Of a stretch of 64,000 bases of DNA, positions 55,262-64,000 are shown piece by piece. A program made the translations under genes and the position numbers. The notes beneath the pieces are model-generated. The model was not told where the DNA came from. It worked only from the letters and a program-made list of their open reading frames with translations, and ran no database searches. This stretch comes from Bin34 sp965219935 (GTDB taxonomy: Bacteria > Chloroflexota > Anaerolineae > Caldilineales > Caldilineaceae): assembly GCA_965219935.1 (NCBI GenBank), contig CBDCOU010000003.1:1364001-1428000 (forward strand). The letters run 5' to 3'. Position 1 is the first letter of the stretch, and each line of letters starts with the position of its first letter.

Positions 55262-57184
55262 TCAATTGGCCAAAGCCGCCGCCCTGGCGGGCTGCAGCGG
55301 GTTGTATGCGTGTCGGAGATCCTGAATCCGGCGCAGGTGCGCCATCCCTGTGAGATAGGCGGCGCCGTCCTCGACCATGTCGATTGTCTTGAGGCGCCGA
55401 CGTAATTCCAGTTCGCGCATCCGCAGCAGCAGCCCCACGGCTTCGCTGCACGCCTCCCGGTTGGTGTTGCCTTCCATGGCCGGTCCGGACAGCACGCCAT
55501 CCTGTTCCGCCAACACTCTCCGCAGGTAGGCAGCCGCCGCCTCGTCGAGCCCCGACATGAATTCGTCGACATCCCACTCGTCGCCCGGCTCGACGCTCAG
55601 CAACAGGCCGTACAAGGTCCGCGCCTGGTTGTCGATGAAGTCCCCGGCGGTCAGGACGGGCAGGTCCGCCTCGAACCCCGCCAGGACCGAATTGATCTGC
55701 CTGTGCAGTCGAAGCGGATCGCGCAACAGGACCAACAGGACTTTCCGCTCCAGTTCGTTGCGCAGGGATCCAGGTTCCTGAAGCTGTACAACAGGCCGCT
55801 GGGAAGGCTCCTCCCATGCGACTTCGGTGTCCGTCTCCGCCGGGACCGGATCCGGTTCGGGAAGCCGTGCTCTGTCCGCCACCATGCGCTGCAACAACCC
55901 CGGCGCGGTGGCAAAGCGGGTTTCCATTTGCTTGATGTACTCGTCCCGCGCAACTTCCTGATGGACTTCCGCCAGGACTTCCACCAAGAGTTCGACGGCC
56001 TTCTGCTTTTGCTCGGGAACCTCCAGGTCGAAGGCTCGCTCGGCATGGTTCGCATAGAAGTTGACCAGGGTCAAGGCATCGCCGGTAACCTTCTTCCAGC
56101 CGTCGGCGTTCTCCCTGATCAGTTCGTCCGGATCGCGCCCTTCCGGCATCGCCGCGATCCGCAAGGCCATCGCGGGGCGGTTGCGGCCGGCGTTCCGATC
56201 ATCCCGATTGCGCGCGCGCAGCGTCTCCCGGGCCTTTTCCAGTCCCCGCAACGTCGCCTGCTGGCCGGCCGCATCCGCGTCCAGGGCAAACACCACCTGC
56301 GAGGTATATCGGCGCAACAGCCCCAACTGTCCCGGAGTCACTGCGGTGCCCAGGCAGGCAACCGTGTTGGCGAACCCGAACTGATGGGCCGTGACGACAT
56401 CCAGATACCCCTCCACCAGCACGGCTTCCCCCAGTTTGCGGATGGGGCCGGCTGCGTGTTCGATGCCATAGAGCACTTGGCTCTTGTTGAACAAGGGCGT
56501 GGTCGGCGAGTTGATGTACTTGGCGCCGCGGGACTCGCTCCCCAGTTCGCGCGCCCCGAAACCCACCACCCGGCCGCGGGCATCCCGGATGGGGAACATC
56601 AACCGGCCTCGATACCGATCCCGATAGGAGCCCTGCCTCTCGTCGTGGTAGAGCAAGCCCGTCTGCAACACATGACTTTCGGAAAAGCCCTGGCTTTGCA
56701 GAAAAGACACCAGACTGTCCCATGACCTGTCGCTGTAGCCCAGCTGGAATGCATCGACCATCTCCGGTGCAACACCGCGTTGCCGTAGATAATCCCTCGC
56801 AACTTGACCCTCGGCGGCGGCGTGCAGAGCCGTGGCATAGAAGGCTGCGGCCCTGCCCATGATCTCCCGCACCGGATCCAGGGGATCGGGAGCCTGGCGT
56901 TTCCGCGCCAACTCCACGCCGGCTTCGGCTGCGAGCTTCCTGAGTGCATCGAAAAACTCAAGCCCCTCTATCTTCATCAGGAACTTGAAGAGATCACCGC
57001 CCTCGCCGCAAGCGCCAAAGCAGTGCCAGGTACCGCGCTCGGGCGACACCACGAAACTGGGGGTCTTTTCCTGATGGAACGGACAACAGGCCTTGTAGGT
57101 GCTGCCGGCACGGCTCAGCGTGACGTAGCGTCCAATGAATTCCACCAGATCGATCCGATCCCGGATCTGTTCCCGTTCATCCAT
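55262..57184 (-). CDS. dnaG: DNA primase
   Basis: A 640-residue primase that makes RNA primers at the replication fork. The N-terminal zinc motif is C34-PF-H37 with C55 and C59 in CFGACGEGGD, one residue wider than the common CFGCG. The TOPRIM core has VEGYLDVV and FALDADAAGQQA. The C-terminal 200 residues (from about 440) are helical and should bind DnaB helicase. It is co-oriented with rpoD downstream and a small SCP2-like gene upstream, forming a macromolecular-synthesis operon. Confidence 0.95.
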   Translation of the reverse strand: MDEREQIRDRIDLVEFIGRYVTLSRAGSTYKACCPFHQEKTPSFVVSPERGTWHCFGACGEGGDLFKFLMKIEGLEFFDALRKLAAEAGVELARKRQAPDPLDPVREIMGRAAAFYATALHAAAEGQVARDYLRQRGVAPEMVDAFQLGYSDRSWDSLVSFLQSQGFSESHVLQTGLLYHDERQGSYRDRYRGRLMFPIRDARGRVVGFGARELGSESRGAKYINSPTTPLFNKSQVLYGIEHAAGPIRKLGEAVLVEGYLDVVTAHQFGFANTVACLGTAVTPGQLGLLRRYTSQVVFALDADAAGQQATLRGLEKARETLRARNRDDRNAGRNRPAMALRIAAMPEGRDPDELIRENADGWKKVTGDALTLVNFYANHAERAFDLEVPEQKQKAVELLVEVLAEVHQEVARDEYIKQMETRFATAPGLLQRMVADRARLPEPDPVPAETDTEVAWEEPSQRPVVQLQEPGSLRNELERKVLLVLLRDPLRLHRQINSVLAGFEADLPVLTAGDFIDNQARTLYGLLLSVEPGDEWDVDEFMSGLDEAAAAYLRRVLAEQDGVLSGPAMEGNTNREACSEAVGLLLRMRELELRRRLKTIDMVEDGAAYLTGMAHLRRIQDLRHAYNPLQPARAAALAN

Positions 57185-57210
57185 GAGGCATCACAAGGGC
57201 AACGACCGCG

Positions 57211-57594
57211 TCAAGGGGCCTGCTTGTCCATGTCCTGATAAATCGACCGCGCCGCCTGGAGCAGGTCGGCAAAGGGCATCGCCCGAAACACGTTGCCCTG
57301 CGAACGGATGTCGCCGTTCATGAAGGATTTGCGAAACGACGCCTCCTCCATCAGGATGCGGTGGAGGAGGTCGGCCGGCAGGTGCAGTTCCAGATCCGCC
57401 CTGCCCGGACGCGGATCCCAAAAAACCTCCTGCAGACGACCGTCCACCAAGATCTCCTGATCGTCCCCCTCCAAGCGGACCCGCACCACCAGTCCGGAGG
57501 CGCCGAAAGTCTGCATGGCCTTGGTTTCTTCTTGCAGGCGCTGAAACGTAGCCTGCAAGCGGGGGACAACCGGGTGTGCGGCGATCGATTTCAT
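57211..57594 (-). CDS. Small SCP2-like (sterol-carrier-type) protein
   Basis: A 127-residue protein, all soluble. It shows VVRVRLEGDD, DGRLQEVFWDPR, LPADLLHRILMEEASFRKSFMNGDIRSQGN and a final helix, the general pattern of SCP2-type hydrophobic-ligand domains (shown here in parts). The assignment is tentative. The ATG at 57594 lacks a clear Shine-Dalgarno. Its stop is 26 bases before the dnaG start, so it probably shares that transcript. Confidence 0.6.
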   Translation of the reverse strand: MKSIAAHPVVPRLQATFQRLQEETKAMQTFGASGLVVRVRLEGDDQEILVDGRLQEVFWDPRPGRADLELHLPADLLHRILMEEASFRKSFMNGDIRSQGNVFRAMPFADLLQAARSIYQDMDKQAP

Positions 57595-57933
57595 GTCCGG
57601 TCTGCAACGCGAAGTCGATGGTTTGCGATGATCTGCGGTTGATTCGCACCCGGTGTCGTTGACAGGCAATCAACAGGGCTGGAACCAATGGTGTGGCGCG
57701 AGGTTGCGGGGTGGTATGACGAAGAATGGCACTGGCGCGCCCCCGTTTTGAAATCCGAAACGAGGGGGTACGATGTTGTTCGCGTTCCTGTGCCACAATC
57801 CTAGACAGGCGTACAGACCAGAGCCGGATCGGTTTCGGACCTGTTTCTGACATGCCAGGCCCACAAGGCTGCCGAAGCCAGCTTCGGTCCGGCAGCTCGG
57901 GTGTCTTCCTGCCGCCACAACCCGGACTACGCT
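57595..57933. other. Divergent spacer between the dnaG operon and the DUF3179 gene
   Basis: About 340 bases that should carry promoters in both directions. I see no convincing -35/-10 pair and no gene. The DUF3179 frame is open back to a GTG at 57901. Confidence 0.4.
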
Positions 57934-59241
57934 ATGCAACGTGTTACACCGCCAATCGCCAACCCCGCCCGATGGCGAAACAAACAATCACCGGCGCTGC
58001 TGTTGGCCATCGCATGGCTGGCTTTCCTGCTCGCAGGATGCCAAATGCCCCCACCGGTCGCCCCACCGGAGGAATCGGTTCCTGCCACCGTGGTGGACCC
58101 CTTGCCCGATTCCTCTCCCATTGCCGAAGTGCGCACGGTCGACAGCCGGCCGATCGAGGGACGCAACCCAATCAACACGCGGGGTTGGAAAACCGATTTC
58201 ACCAAGCGCACCATCGACTTGACCGAAATCATTTCCGGAGGCCCGCCCAAGGACGGCATTCCGTCCCTGGACGCCCCGCGCTTCGAATCCATCGCCACCG
58301 CGGCGGACTGGTTGACGGACACGGATCCGGTCATCGTCTACGAACACGGTGGACAGGCTCGGGCCTATCCGCTGGCCGTCCTGATATGGCATGAAATCGT
58401 CAACGACGAGATTGCCGGCCGGCCGGTCACGGTGACCTTCTGCCCCCTGTGCAACGCAAGCGTCGTGTTCGACCGACGGGTGGGCGACATGGTGCTCGAC
58501 TTCGGCACCACCGGCAGCCTGCGCCACAGCGACCTCGTGATGTACGACCGCCAGACCGAAACCTGGTGGCAACAGTTCACCGGCGCCGCTCTCATTGGCG
58601 AACTGGCCTCGACCCAGCTGACGTTCCTGCCCAGCCAGGTACTTGGATTTGGTCGATTTCGTGAATTGTTTCCCGAGGGTGAGGTGCTGCAGCGTCCCCT
58701 GGATCAGTTCAGCCGCAACTACGGCATGAATCCCTATGTCAACTACGACACGTACGGCAACGGGCTGAGCCGCAACGGAAACCTGGTGTTGTTCACGGGT
58801 GAACCGGATTCAAGGCTCAAGCCGCTGGACCGCGTGGTGGGAGTCCTGTTCCCGGACCATAGCAGCGTGGCCATTCCCTTCGATCTGGCACAGGCTCGCA
58901 CCGTGGTCCAGTACGACCCGCCCAACGGCGATCCGGGAATCGTGGTGTTCTTCGAGGAAGGCATGTCTTCCTCGCTCTCCGAGGCGGAAATTGGCACGGC
59001 CCGGGACATTGGGAGCGTGGGGGTGTTCAGCCGCGTCCTGGACGGCCGGCACCTTGAGTTCGATGTCGCCGACGATGGCACCGTCCGGGATGCGCAGACC
59101 GGAAGCTCCTGGAACATCAGGGGCGAGGCGACGGCCGGGGAACTGCAGGGATCGGCCCTGGAGCCCCAGGTCGCCTTCGACCACTTCTGGTTTGCCTGGG
59201 CGGAATTCCTGCCGGACACCGAACTCGTGGTGGCGGACTGA
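57934..59241 (+). CDS. DUF3179-domain lipoprotein
   Basis: A 435-residue protein with a signal peptide (ALLLAIAWLAFLLAGC) ending in a lipobox LAGC, so it is anchored outside the membrane. The DUF3179 body has ARAYPLAVLIWHEIVND, VTFCPLCNASVVFDR, FGTTGSLRHSDLVMYDR and TWWQQFTG. The conserved CPLC pair could bind metal or react by redox. The function of the family is unknown. The ATG at 57934 gives a good signal peptide; a GTG at 57901 is an alternative. No operon partner is evident, and the following gene is convergent. Confidence 0.9.
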   Translation: MQRVTPPIANPARWRNKQSPALLLAIAWLAFLLAGCQMPPPVAPPEESVPATVVDPLPDSSPIAEVRTVDSRPIEGRNPINTRGWKTDFTKRTIDLTEIISGGPPKDGIPSLDAPRFESIATAADWLTDTDPVIVYEHGGQARAYPLAVLIWHEIVNDEIAGRPVTVTFCPLCNASVVFDRRVGDMVLDFGTTGSLRHSDLVMYDRQTETWWQQFTGAALIGELASTQLTFLPSQVLGFGRFRELFPEGEVLQRPLDQFSRNYGMNPYVNYDTYGNGLSRNGNLVLFTGEPDSRLKPLDRVVGVLFPDHSSVAIPFDLAQARTVVQYDPPNGDPGIVVFFEEGMSSSLSEAEIGTARDIGSVGVFSRVLDGRHLEFDVADDGTVRDAQTGSSWNIRGEATAGELQGSALEPQVAFDHFWFAWAEFLPDTELVVAD

Positions 59242-59277
59242 CTCCCCGGTGGGAGCCACACGGCCTGAGCCTGCCGG

Positions 59278-59988
59278 CTAGTTGACGATGCGTACGGCCA
59301 CCGAGCAGGTGGCCAGCAGGACATCGTCGGCATCAAACACGCTGAGGCGAAGCGTGTACGGTCCGCTCAGGCCGATGGCCGACGCGTCGAATTCCCAAAG
59401 CAGGCCTGTCCGCACCGTGTTGTAGGCCCTGCCCAGCAAGGTGAAATCCTGGTCCCCAGGATCCGACCCGGGTGCGATGTCGATGACGTACGAGGCCAGA
59501 TCATCGTGGGCCGCGGTGCCTTGGACAGCCACTCTCCCGGCCAATTCGTCGGCTACTGCCGGTGAAGACAGCAGGGCACTCTCGTCCTCGCAAATAGGCA
59601 CGTTGCGCAGGTCCTCCGGCGGGATGGCAACCTGCCCGCTGCCCGTTGTTTCGTCGGCCGGGTTGAGACCGGGATCGGCACCGGCCCTCGGTGCCAATCC
59701 CGCCTCGGTGCGCGCTTCCACAGGGGTTTCCGCACCCGTTTCCGCGTCCAGGGCCTGGTCCACGTTGCTGATGAAGTAGGTGAGCCCCATAACCGCCAAG
59801 AGCCCAACCACACTGGTCACGACCCCGGCCGTGGCCCGGGCCGCCCGCTCGCGTTCCAGCGCGAAAATCGCCTGCAGCCTTTCGGTCCGGATACTCCGCA
59901 CGCGGTACAGATAGACCAGCGCGCTCAGACCGCAAAGGGCGTAAATCCAGGGAGCCAGCCCGGCAATGTAGTCAACGATGAGGGACAT
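59278..59988 (-). CDS. Membrane protein with two N-terminal helices, unknown function
   Basis: A 236-residue protein. It has two membrane helices (about 8-27 and 55-75) joined by a basic cytoplasmic loop (RVRSIRTERLQAIFALERERAAR), a Thr/Glu/Ala/Gly/Pro-rich linker (80-120) and an external beta-rich domain with PSS-like FTLLGRAYNTVRTGLLWEFDAS and LRLSVFDADDVLLATC. Not recognised. The ATG at 59988 is the first that gives a normal first helix. It is convergent with the DUF3179 gene and divergent from the aldo/keto reductase gene. Confidence 0.7.
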   Translation of the reverse strand: MSLIVDYIAGLAPWIYALCGLSALVYLYRVRSIRTERLQAIFALERERAARATAGVVTSVVGLLAVMGLTYFISNVDQALDAETGAETPVEARTEAGLAPRAGADPGLNPADETTGSGQVAIPPEDLRNVPICEDESALLSSPAVADELAGRVAVQGTAAHDDLASYVIDIAPGSDPGDQDFTLLGRAYNTVRTGLLWEFDASAIGLSGPYTLRLSVFDADDVLLATCSVAVRIVN

Positions 59989-60109
59989 GGCCGGATTGTA
60001 ACCCGGCATCCTCGGCCCCGCCCACCGCTTGGGAGCCGCCATGCGGTTGGTCCGGTCGGGTGCTACCATTCGCCATCCCCTTTCCACCCAAGGTTGCCGG
60101 GAGCAAACC

Positions 60110-61111
60110 ATGGAAATGAGACGATTCGGCAAGACCGAACTGCAGGTATCGGCGATTGGTTTCGGATGCTGGGAGTCGAGCGGCGAATACGGCGAGTTCG
60201 ACGACCAGGAAATCATCGACGCGGTTCACTTGGCCCTGGAGATGGGCATCAACCTCTATGACACTGCCGAAGCCTACGGATTCGGCCGCTCCGAGACCTT
60301 GCTGGGCAAAGCGCTCGCCGGCAGGCGCGATCAGGCTGTGGTCGTCACCAAATTCGGCATCTATCCCCAAGACGACATCCACCACCGGGACTCCCGTCCG
60401 GAAACGGCACAGGCAGCCATCGAGCGCAGCCTCAAGGCACTGAACATGGACTATGTGGATGTCTACCTCATTCATTGGCCCGACCGGGACTTCTCATTCG
60501 AGGACGCCATGGCCAAGATGGAGGACATTCGCTCCCAGGGCAAGGCCAGGTTCGTCGGGATCAGCAACTTCCGGCCGGAGCAGATCCGCCAGGCAGACAA
60601 GGGGGGCAGCGTCGACGTGGTGCAGTACGGGTATCACCTGTTCGATCGGCGCCTGGAACGGTTTGTCTTCCCGACCGTTGCCGAACTGGACTGCGGCCTG
60701 ATGACCTACGGTTCGCTGGCACACGGCTTGCTGGCGGGGGCCTACAACCGGAACACCGTATTCCCCGACAACGACTGGCGCGCCAGGGGCAAGGCATTCA
60801 ACCTGTCCTTGCTCAGCCCCGACGTATTGGCCCGCAATGTGGACGTCGTGGAGGATTTGAAAACCATTGCCGCCGACCTGGGGCGCACCTCGGCCCAACT
60901 GGCCCTGCGCTGGGTGCTCTCCAACAAGCTGGTGAGCACCGCCCTGGTGGGCTTTCGAAACCCCGACGAGGTCCGGGCCAACCTTGAGGGGCTGGACTGG
61001 GAGATGGACGCCGACACCAGGACACGCATCCAGGCCGTGTTCGACAGGCACAGGGTCGACACGGCTCCCGATGTCTGGGTCGAGGAAGACGGGTTGGGCA
61101 TCCCCGGCTGA
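60110..61111 (+). CDS. Aldo/keto reductase
   Basis: A 333-residue NADPH-dependent oxidoreductase with a TIM barrel. The catalytic tetrad is Asp51, Tyr56, Lys81 and His122 (NLYDTAEAYGFGRSE, TKFG, LIHWPD). The cofactor end shows SNKLVSTALVGFRNPDEV. GGGAG stands 7 bases before the ATG at 60110, which decides the start. The substrate is unknown. The gamma-glutamyltransferase gene follows 84 bases later on the same strand. Confidence 0.93.
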   Translation: MEMRRFGKTELQVSAIGFGCWESSGEYGEFDDQEIIDAVHLALEMGINLYDTAEAYGFGRSETLLGKALAGRRDQAVVVTKFGIYPQDDIHHRDSRPETAQAAIERSLKALNMDYVDVYLIHWPDRDFSFEDAMAKMEDIRSQGKARFVGISNFRPEQIRQADKGGSVDVVQYGYHLFDRRLERFVFPTVAELDCGLMTYGSLAHGLLAGAYNRNTVFPDNDWRARGKAFNLSLLSPDVLARNVDVVEDLKTIAADLGRTSAQLALRWVLSNKLVSTALVGFRNPDEVRANLEGLDWEMDADTRTRIQAVFDRHRVDTAPDVWVEEDGLGIPG

Positions 61112-61195
61112 CCCGACACGTCCGCGATGCCCGTGCCAAGCCACACCGCCCAGGCCCGGCAGTTCAATCATTCGCAACCGCTCAGACAGCCAGCC

Positions 61196-62881
61196 ATGAT
61201 CCTGAAACAGGACTTCAATTCCCGACGCAGCGATGTCCGGTCCCGACGCGGCATGGTGGCCACCAGTCAGCCCTTGGCCGCACAGGCCGGATTGCGCATC
61301 CTCTTGGCGGGAGGCAACGCCGCGGATGCCGCGGTGGCCACAGCCGCCGTCCTGAACGTGGTGGAACCCATCTCAACGGGAATCGGCGGAGACTGCTTCG
61401 CGCTGTTTTATGACTCGGCCACACGACAGGTTACGGCCCTGAACGGCTCGGGCCGCACATCCCGGCACGCCAATCCCCGGGAGCTCGTCGCCGCGGGCTA
61501 CGCCACGATGCCTTCCTTTACCGGCCACGCCGTCAGCGTGCCCGGCACCGCGGCCGGATGGGAAGACCTCCTGGCTCGGCACGGAACCATGACCCTGGCC
61601 GACGCCCTGGCCCCGGCCATTGAATACGCCTCCGACGGCTACCCGGTCTCCGAATGGATTGCCCTGGGCTGGCAGCGCCAGGTGTCGAAGCTCCTGCGCA
61701 GTCCGGATTGGGACACCCCGGACCTGTCTTCGGGACCGCCGCAGCCCAGCGGCAACGAACTTTTGATTGGGGGCCGGGCGCCGCAGCCGGGTGAGATTAT
61801 CCGCATGCCCGAGCTGGCCGAGACCCTGCGGGGCATTGCGGCCACAGGGTCCGGATACATCTACCGCGGCGATTTTGCCGACAAACTGGCTGCCCACGTC
61901 CAGCACTATGGAGGATGGCTTGACCGGGAAGACCTCGCCGGCCATCGCTCGGACTGGGTTGCCCCCCTGGCCTTCGACTACCACGGGTACAGGCTGCACG
62001 AGTGTCCCCCGAACGGCCAGGGTCTGGCCGCGCTGCTGGCCCTGGCCCTGGCGAAACCGTTCCAACTGGCCGCACTCGACGCGGCCGACCGGATCCACGT
62101 GATGATTGAATGCATGCGCCTGGGCTTCACGGACGCGCTGCGCTACGTTACCGATCCGGCATCCGCCGTGGTGTCCCCGGAGCACATGCTGACCGAGGAG
62201 TGGCTGGCTCCGCGGCGCGACCGCATCCGCATGGGACAGGCCGCGCAGGACGTGCCGCACGGCCTGCCGCCAGCCGGTACGGACACCGTCTACCTCTGCA
62301 CTGCCGACGAACACGGCAACGGCTGCAGCTTCATCAACAGCCTGTACCAGGGCACCGGCACCGGCCTGGTGGTCCCGGGCACCGGTGTCAGCCTTCAGAA
62401 CCGGGGGGCCGGTTTCGTCCTGGACCCGGACCATCCCAACGTACTCCGCGGCGGACGCCGCCCGTACCACACCATCATCCCCGGCATGGTGACGGCCGAC
62501 TCGGAATTGTTGGCCTGCATGGGTGTAATGGGCGGCTATATGCAGCCGCAGGGGCACTTCCAGATGATGGTCCGCATGTACGACGAAGGTCTGCCTCCGC
62601 AACGAGCCTTGGATGCGCCACGCTGGCAGTTGGCCGGTCCGTCCTCCGCGCAGCCCAACAGCGTGGGTGCGCACCGGCCGGGTGGACGCGTGCTTCTGGA
62701 ATCGGGCTTTGCACCGGAAGTCATGCGTTCGCTGCAGGACCGGGGCCACCGGATCGAGGTCCGGCAGGGACTGGACCGCGGCGGTTTCGGGGGTGGCCAG
62801 ATCATCGCCCGCAATCCGGAAACCGGAGTCCTCACCGGCGGATCCGACCCCCGCAAGGACGGATGTGCGATAGGCTGGTAA
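61196..62881 (+). CDS. Gamma-glutamyltransferase family protein
   Basis: A 561-residue Ntn-hydrolase that should cleave itself and act on gamma-glutamyl compounds such as glutathione. The N-terminal part has GMVATSQPLAAQAGLRILLAGGNAADAAVA and STGIGGDCFALFYD (given here in blocks). The catalytic Thr364 begins the small subunit (DTVYLCTADEHGNG). Substrate-site motifs are PGTGVSLQNRGAGF and RPYHTIIPGM. No signal peptide is seen, so it may be cytosolic. Members of this class also include cephalosporin acylase-like and other amidases. Confidence 0.9.
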   Translation: MILKQDFNSRRSDVRSRRGMVATSQPLAAQAGLRILLAGGNAADAAVATAAVLNVVEPISTGIGGDCFALFYDSATRQVTALNGSGRTSRHANPRELVAAGYATMPSFTGHAVSVPGTAAGWEDLLARHGTMTLADALAPAIEYASDGYPVSEWIALGWQRQVSKLLRSPDWDTPDLSSGPPQPSGNELLIGGRAPQPGEIIRMPELAETLRGIAATGSGYIYRGDFADKLAAHVQHYGGWLDREDLAGHRSDWVAPLAFDYHGYRLHECPPNGQGLAALLALALAKPFQLAALDAADRIHVMIECMRLGFTDALRYVTDPASAVVSPEHMLTEEWLAPRRDRIRMGQAAQDVPHGLPPAGTDTVYLCTADEHGNGCSFINSLYQGTGTGLVVPGTGVSLQNRGAGFVLDPDHPNVLRGGRRPYHTIIPGMVTADSELLACMGVMGGYMQPQGHFQMMVRMYDEGLPPQRALDAPRWQLAGPSSAQPNSVGAHRPGGRVLLESGFAPEVMRSLQDRGHRIEVRQGLDRGGFGGGQIIARNPETGVLTGGSDPRKDGCAIGW

Positions 62882-62965
62882 TGGGTGTTGCCTTCAATGA
62901 ACAGTTTGGCGAGCCCGCCGTAACCGCGGGCTTCACGGTACGGGATTCTTCTTCACAGCCCTTCG

Positions 62966-64000
62966 ATGCACTCTCGAATCCAAATCGGCGGACACGCCGC
63001 AGCCACCGGCGTTCAGCGCATGCGGATGGATGGCCAGCCCCCCCCGGCCATTGCATCCTTCCTCCACTTCCACCGGCTTCTGGAAACAGGCGCCACGGGG
63101 TTGCTGACGGCCGCGGAGGCCCTCCCCGTTGAGCGTCTGACGGACTACGAGGAGCTGGACGGCTACGAACTGTCCGGCTACGAGTATGTGGATCAGGCCC
63201 TGATTGTGAAGTTCAACGGCGGTCTGGGCACCGGCATGGGCCTGGATCTGCCCAGGTGCCTGTTGCCGGTGCGGGACGGATTGACGTTTCTGGACTACAT
63301 TGCCAGGCAGGTGGGCTACCTTCAGCAACAGCTGGACCGTCATGTGCCCCTGATGTTCATGAACAGCTTCCACACGCGGGACGCCACGCTGGAGGCGCTG
63401 GCGGCCTATCCCGAGCTGCGCAACGGCATCGCGCCGGATTTCGTGCAGCACCGGTTCCCCAAAATCAATCCCACCACGTTGGAGCCGGCAGCCTGGCCGG
63501 CCAACCCCGAACGGGAGTGGTGTCCCCCAGGCCACGGGGACGTCTTTGCTTCCCTCGATACCACGGGCCTGCTGGACGAACTGCTCGCGGCGGGGTATCG
63601 CTATGTGTTCCTGAGCAATGCGGACAATCTGGGAGCCACCCTGGACATTAAAATCCTCGGCTACATGGTGGAAAACCGCGTTCCCCTGCTGATGGAGGTG
63701 GCCAACCGGACACCGTCCGATCGCAAGGGAGGACACCTGGCCCAAAACCCCGCCGGCGGTCTTCTCCTGCGCGAATTCGCGCAATGCCCCGAGGCCGAAC
63801 TCGACGGATTTCAGGACATCCGGCGCTACCAGTTCTTCAACACCAACAACCTTTGGGCCCACCTGCCTTCAATCAAGGAGACACTGCGCAGCCATTGCGG
63901 CTTTCTGCCCCTGCCGCCCATTTTCAACCGCAAACCCGTGGACCCGATGGATATCTCCACGCCCGAAGTCATTCAAATGGAAAGTGCCGCCGGATCATCC
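62966..64000 (+). CDS. UTP-glucose-1-phosphate uridylyltransferase (UGPase, eukaryotic-type), 3' truncated by window
   Basis: The frame starts at ATG 62966 and stays open to the window end, 345 codons. It carries the nucleotide-binding KFNGGLGTGMG, a HRFPKINPTTLEP loop, PPGHGDVFASL and FLSNADNLGATLD, the hallmarks of the UDPGP family related to eukaryotic UGPase rather than bacterial GalU. The product UDP-glucose feeds polysaccharide and glycolipid synthesis. No clear Shine-Dalgarno precedes the ATG; a second in-frame ATG at 63020 is possible. The C-terminal part lies outside the window. Confidence 0.9.
   Translation, partial: MHSRIQIGGHAAATGVQRMRMDGQPPPAIASFLHFHRLLETGATGLLTAAEALPVERLTDYEELDGYELSGYEYVDQALIVKFNGGLGTGMGLDLPRCLLPVRDGLTFLDYIARQVGYLQQQLDRHVPLMFMNSFHTRDATLEALAAYPELRNGIAPDFVQHRFPKINPTTLEPAAWPANPEREWCPPGHGDVFASLDTTGLLDELLAAGYRYVFLSNADNLGATLDIKILGYMVENRVPLLMEVANRTPSDRKGGHLAQNPAGGLLLREFAQCPEAELDGFQDIRRYQFFNTNNLWAHLPSIKETLRSHCGFLPLPPIFNRKPVDPMDISTPEVIQMESAAGSS

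Noticed and set aside
1..64000. tRNA or rRNA genes
   Set aside because: No cloverleaf with a T-arm GTTCGAAT-type core and CCA-type acceptor pairing, and no rRNA sequence, was recognised on either strand.

Overview
The window looks like a chromosomal segment of a moderately GC-rich, Gram-positive-style or monoderm-like heterotroph, most probably a Chloroflexota member (Caldilineales/Anaerolineae-like). The clues are Tat-type lipoprotein solute-binding proteins with Ala/Pro/Asp-rich linkers, several sugar ABC systems without their own ATPase, multiple phytanoyl-CoA-dioxygenase-like enzymes, DUF3179, and a short RpoD next to DnaG. This assignment is inference from gene style only.

Left end (1-16.3 kb), defence island. 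A translationally coupled plus-strand operon encodes a DUF1998 helicase (cut by the window start), an SNF2-type helicase and a large N6-adenine methyltransferase, together resembling DISARM. Convergent to it is a two-gene minus-strand operon: a ComEC-type metallo-beta-lactamase-fold protein, then a 1136-residue protein that fuses E2-like, E1-like (ThiF), JAB/JAMM peptidase and patatin phospholipase domains. This ubiquitin-like conjugation system with a built-in lipase is the most striking feature. No CD-NTase is visible beside it.

16.3-22.3 kb, mobile and accessory DNA. An IS5-family remnant is interrupted by a 1062-bp insertion sequence with 35-bp inverted ends and a 9-bp target duplication. 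Then come a DUF4143 AAA ATPase, a one-chain MNT-HEPN protein and a MacB-like permease.

22.3-33.3 kb, metabolism and transport. Two small membrane proteins precede a quinol-type nitric oxide reductase; one of them carries a diverged copy of a reductase segment. Next are an SRPBCC protein, a sugar ABC transporter (binding protein, terminator, two permeases) and a large FtsX-family permease.

33.7-37.9 kb, second accessory patch. A transposase remnant, a ParA-like/Schlafen-like (AlbA_2-HATPase) overlapping gene pair, a solo copy of the IS end, an IS66-like remnant and a broken AAA/PD-(D/E)XK gene lie together.

38-54 kb, transport and catabolism. A complete five-gene oligopeptide ABC operon is divergent from an SRPBCC gene. 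A catabolic cluster follows: SDR-type epimerase/dehydrogenase, three PhyH-like oxygenases, an enolase-superfamily enzyme, two permeases and a Tat lipoprotein binding protein, with a promoter and an operator-like dyad in front.

54-64 kb, housekeeping. A small SCP2-like gene, dnaG and rpoD form a macromolecular-synthesis operon. A DUF3179 lipoprotein, a small membrane protein, an aldo/keto reductase, a gamma-glutamyltransferase and a UTP-glucose-1-phosphate uridylyltransferase (cut by the window end) follow.
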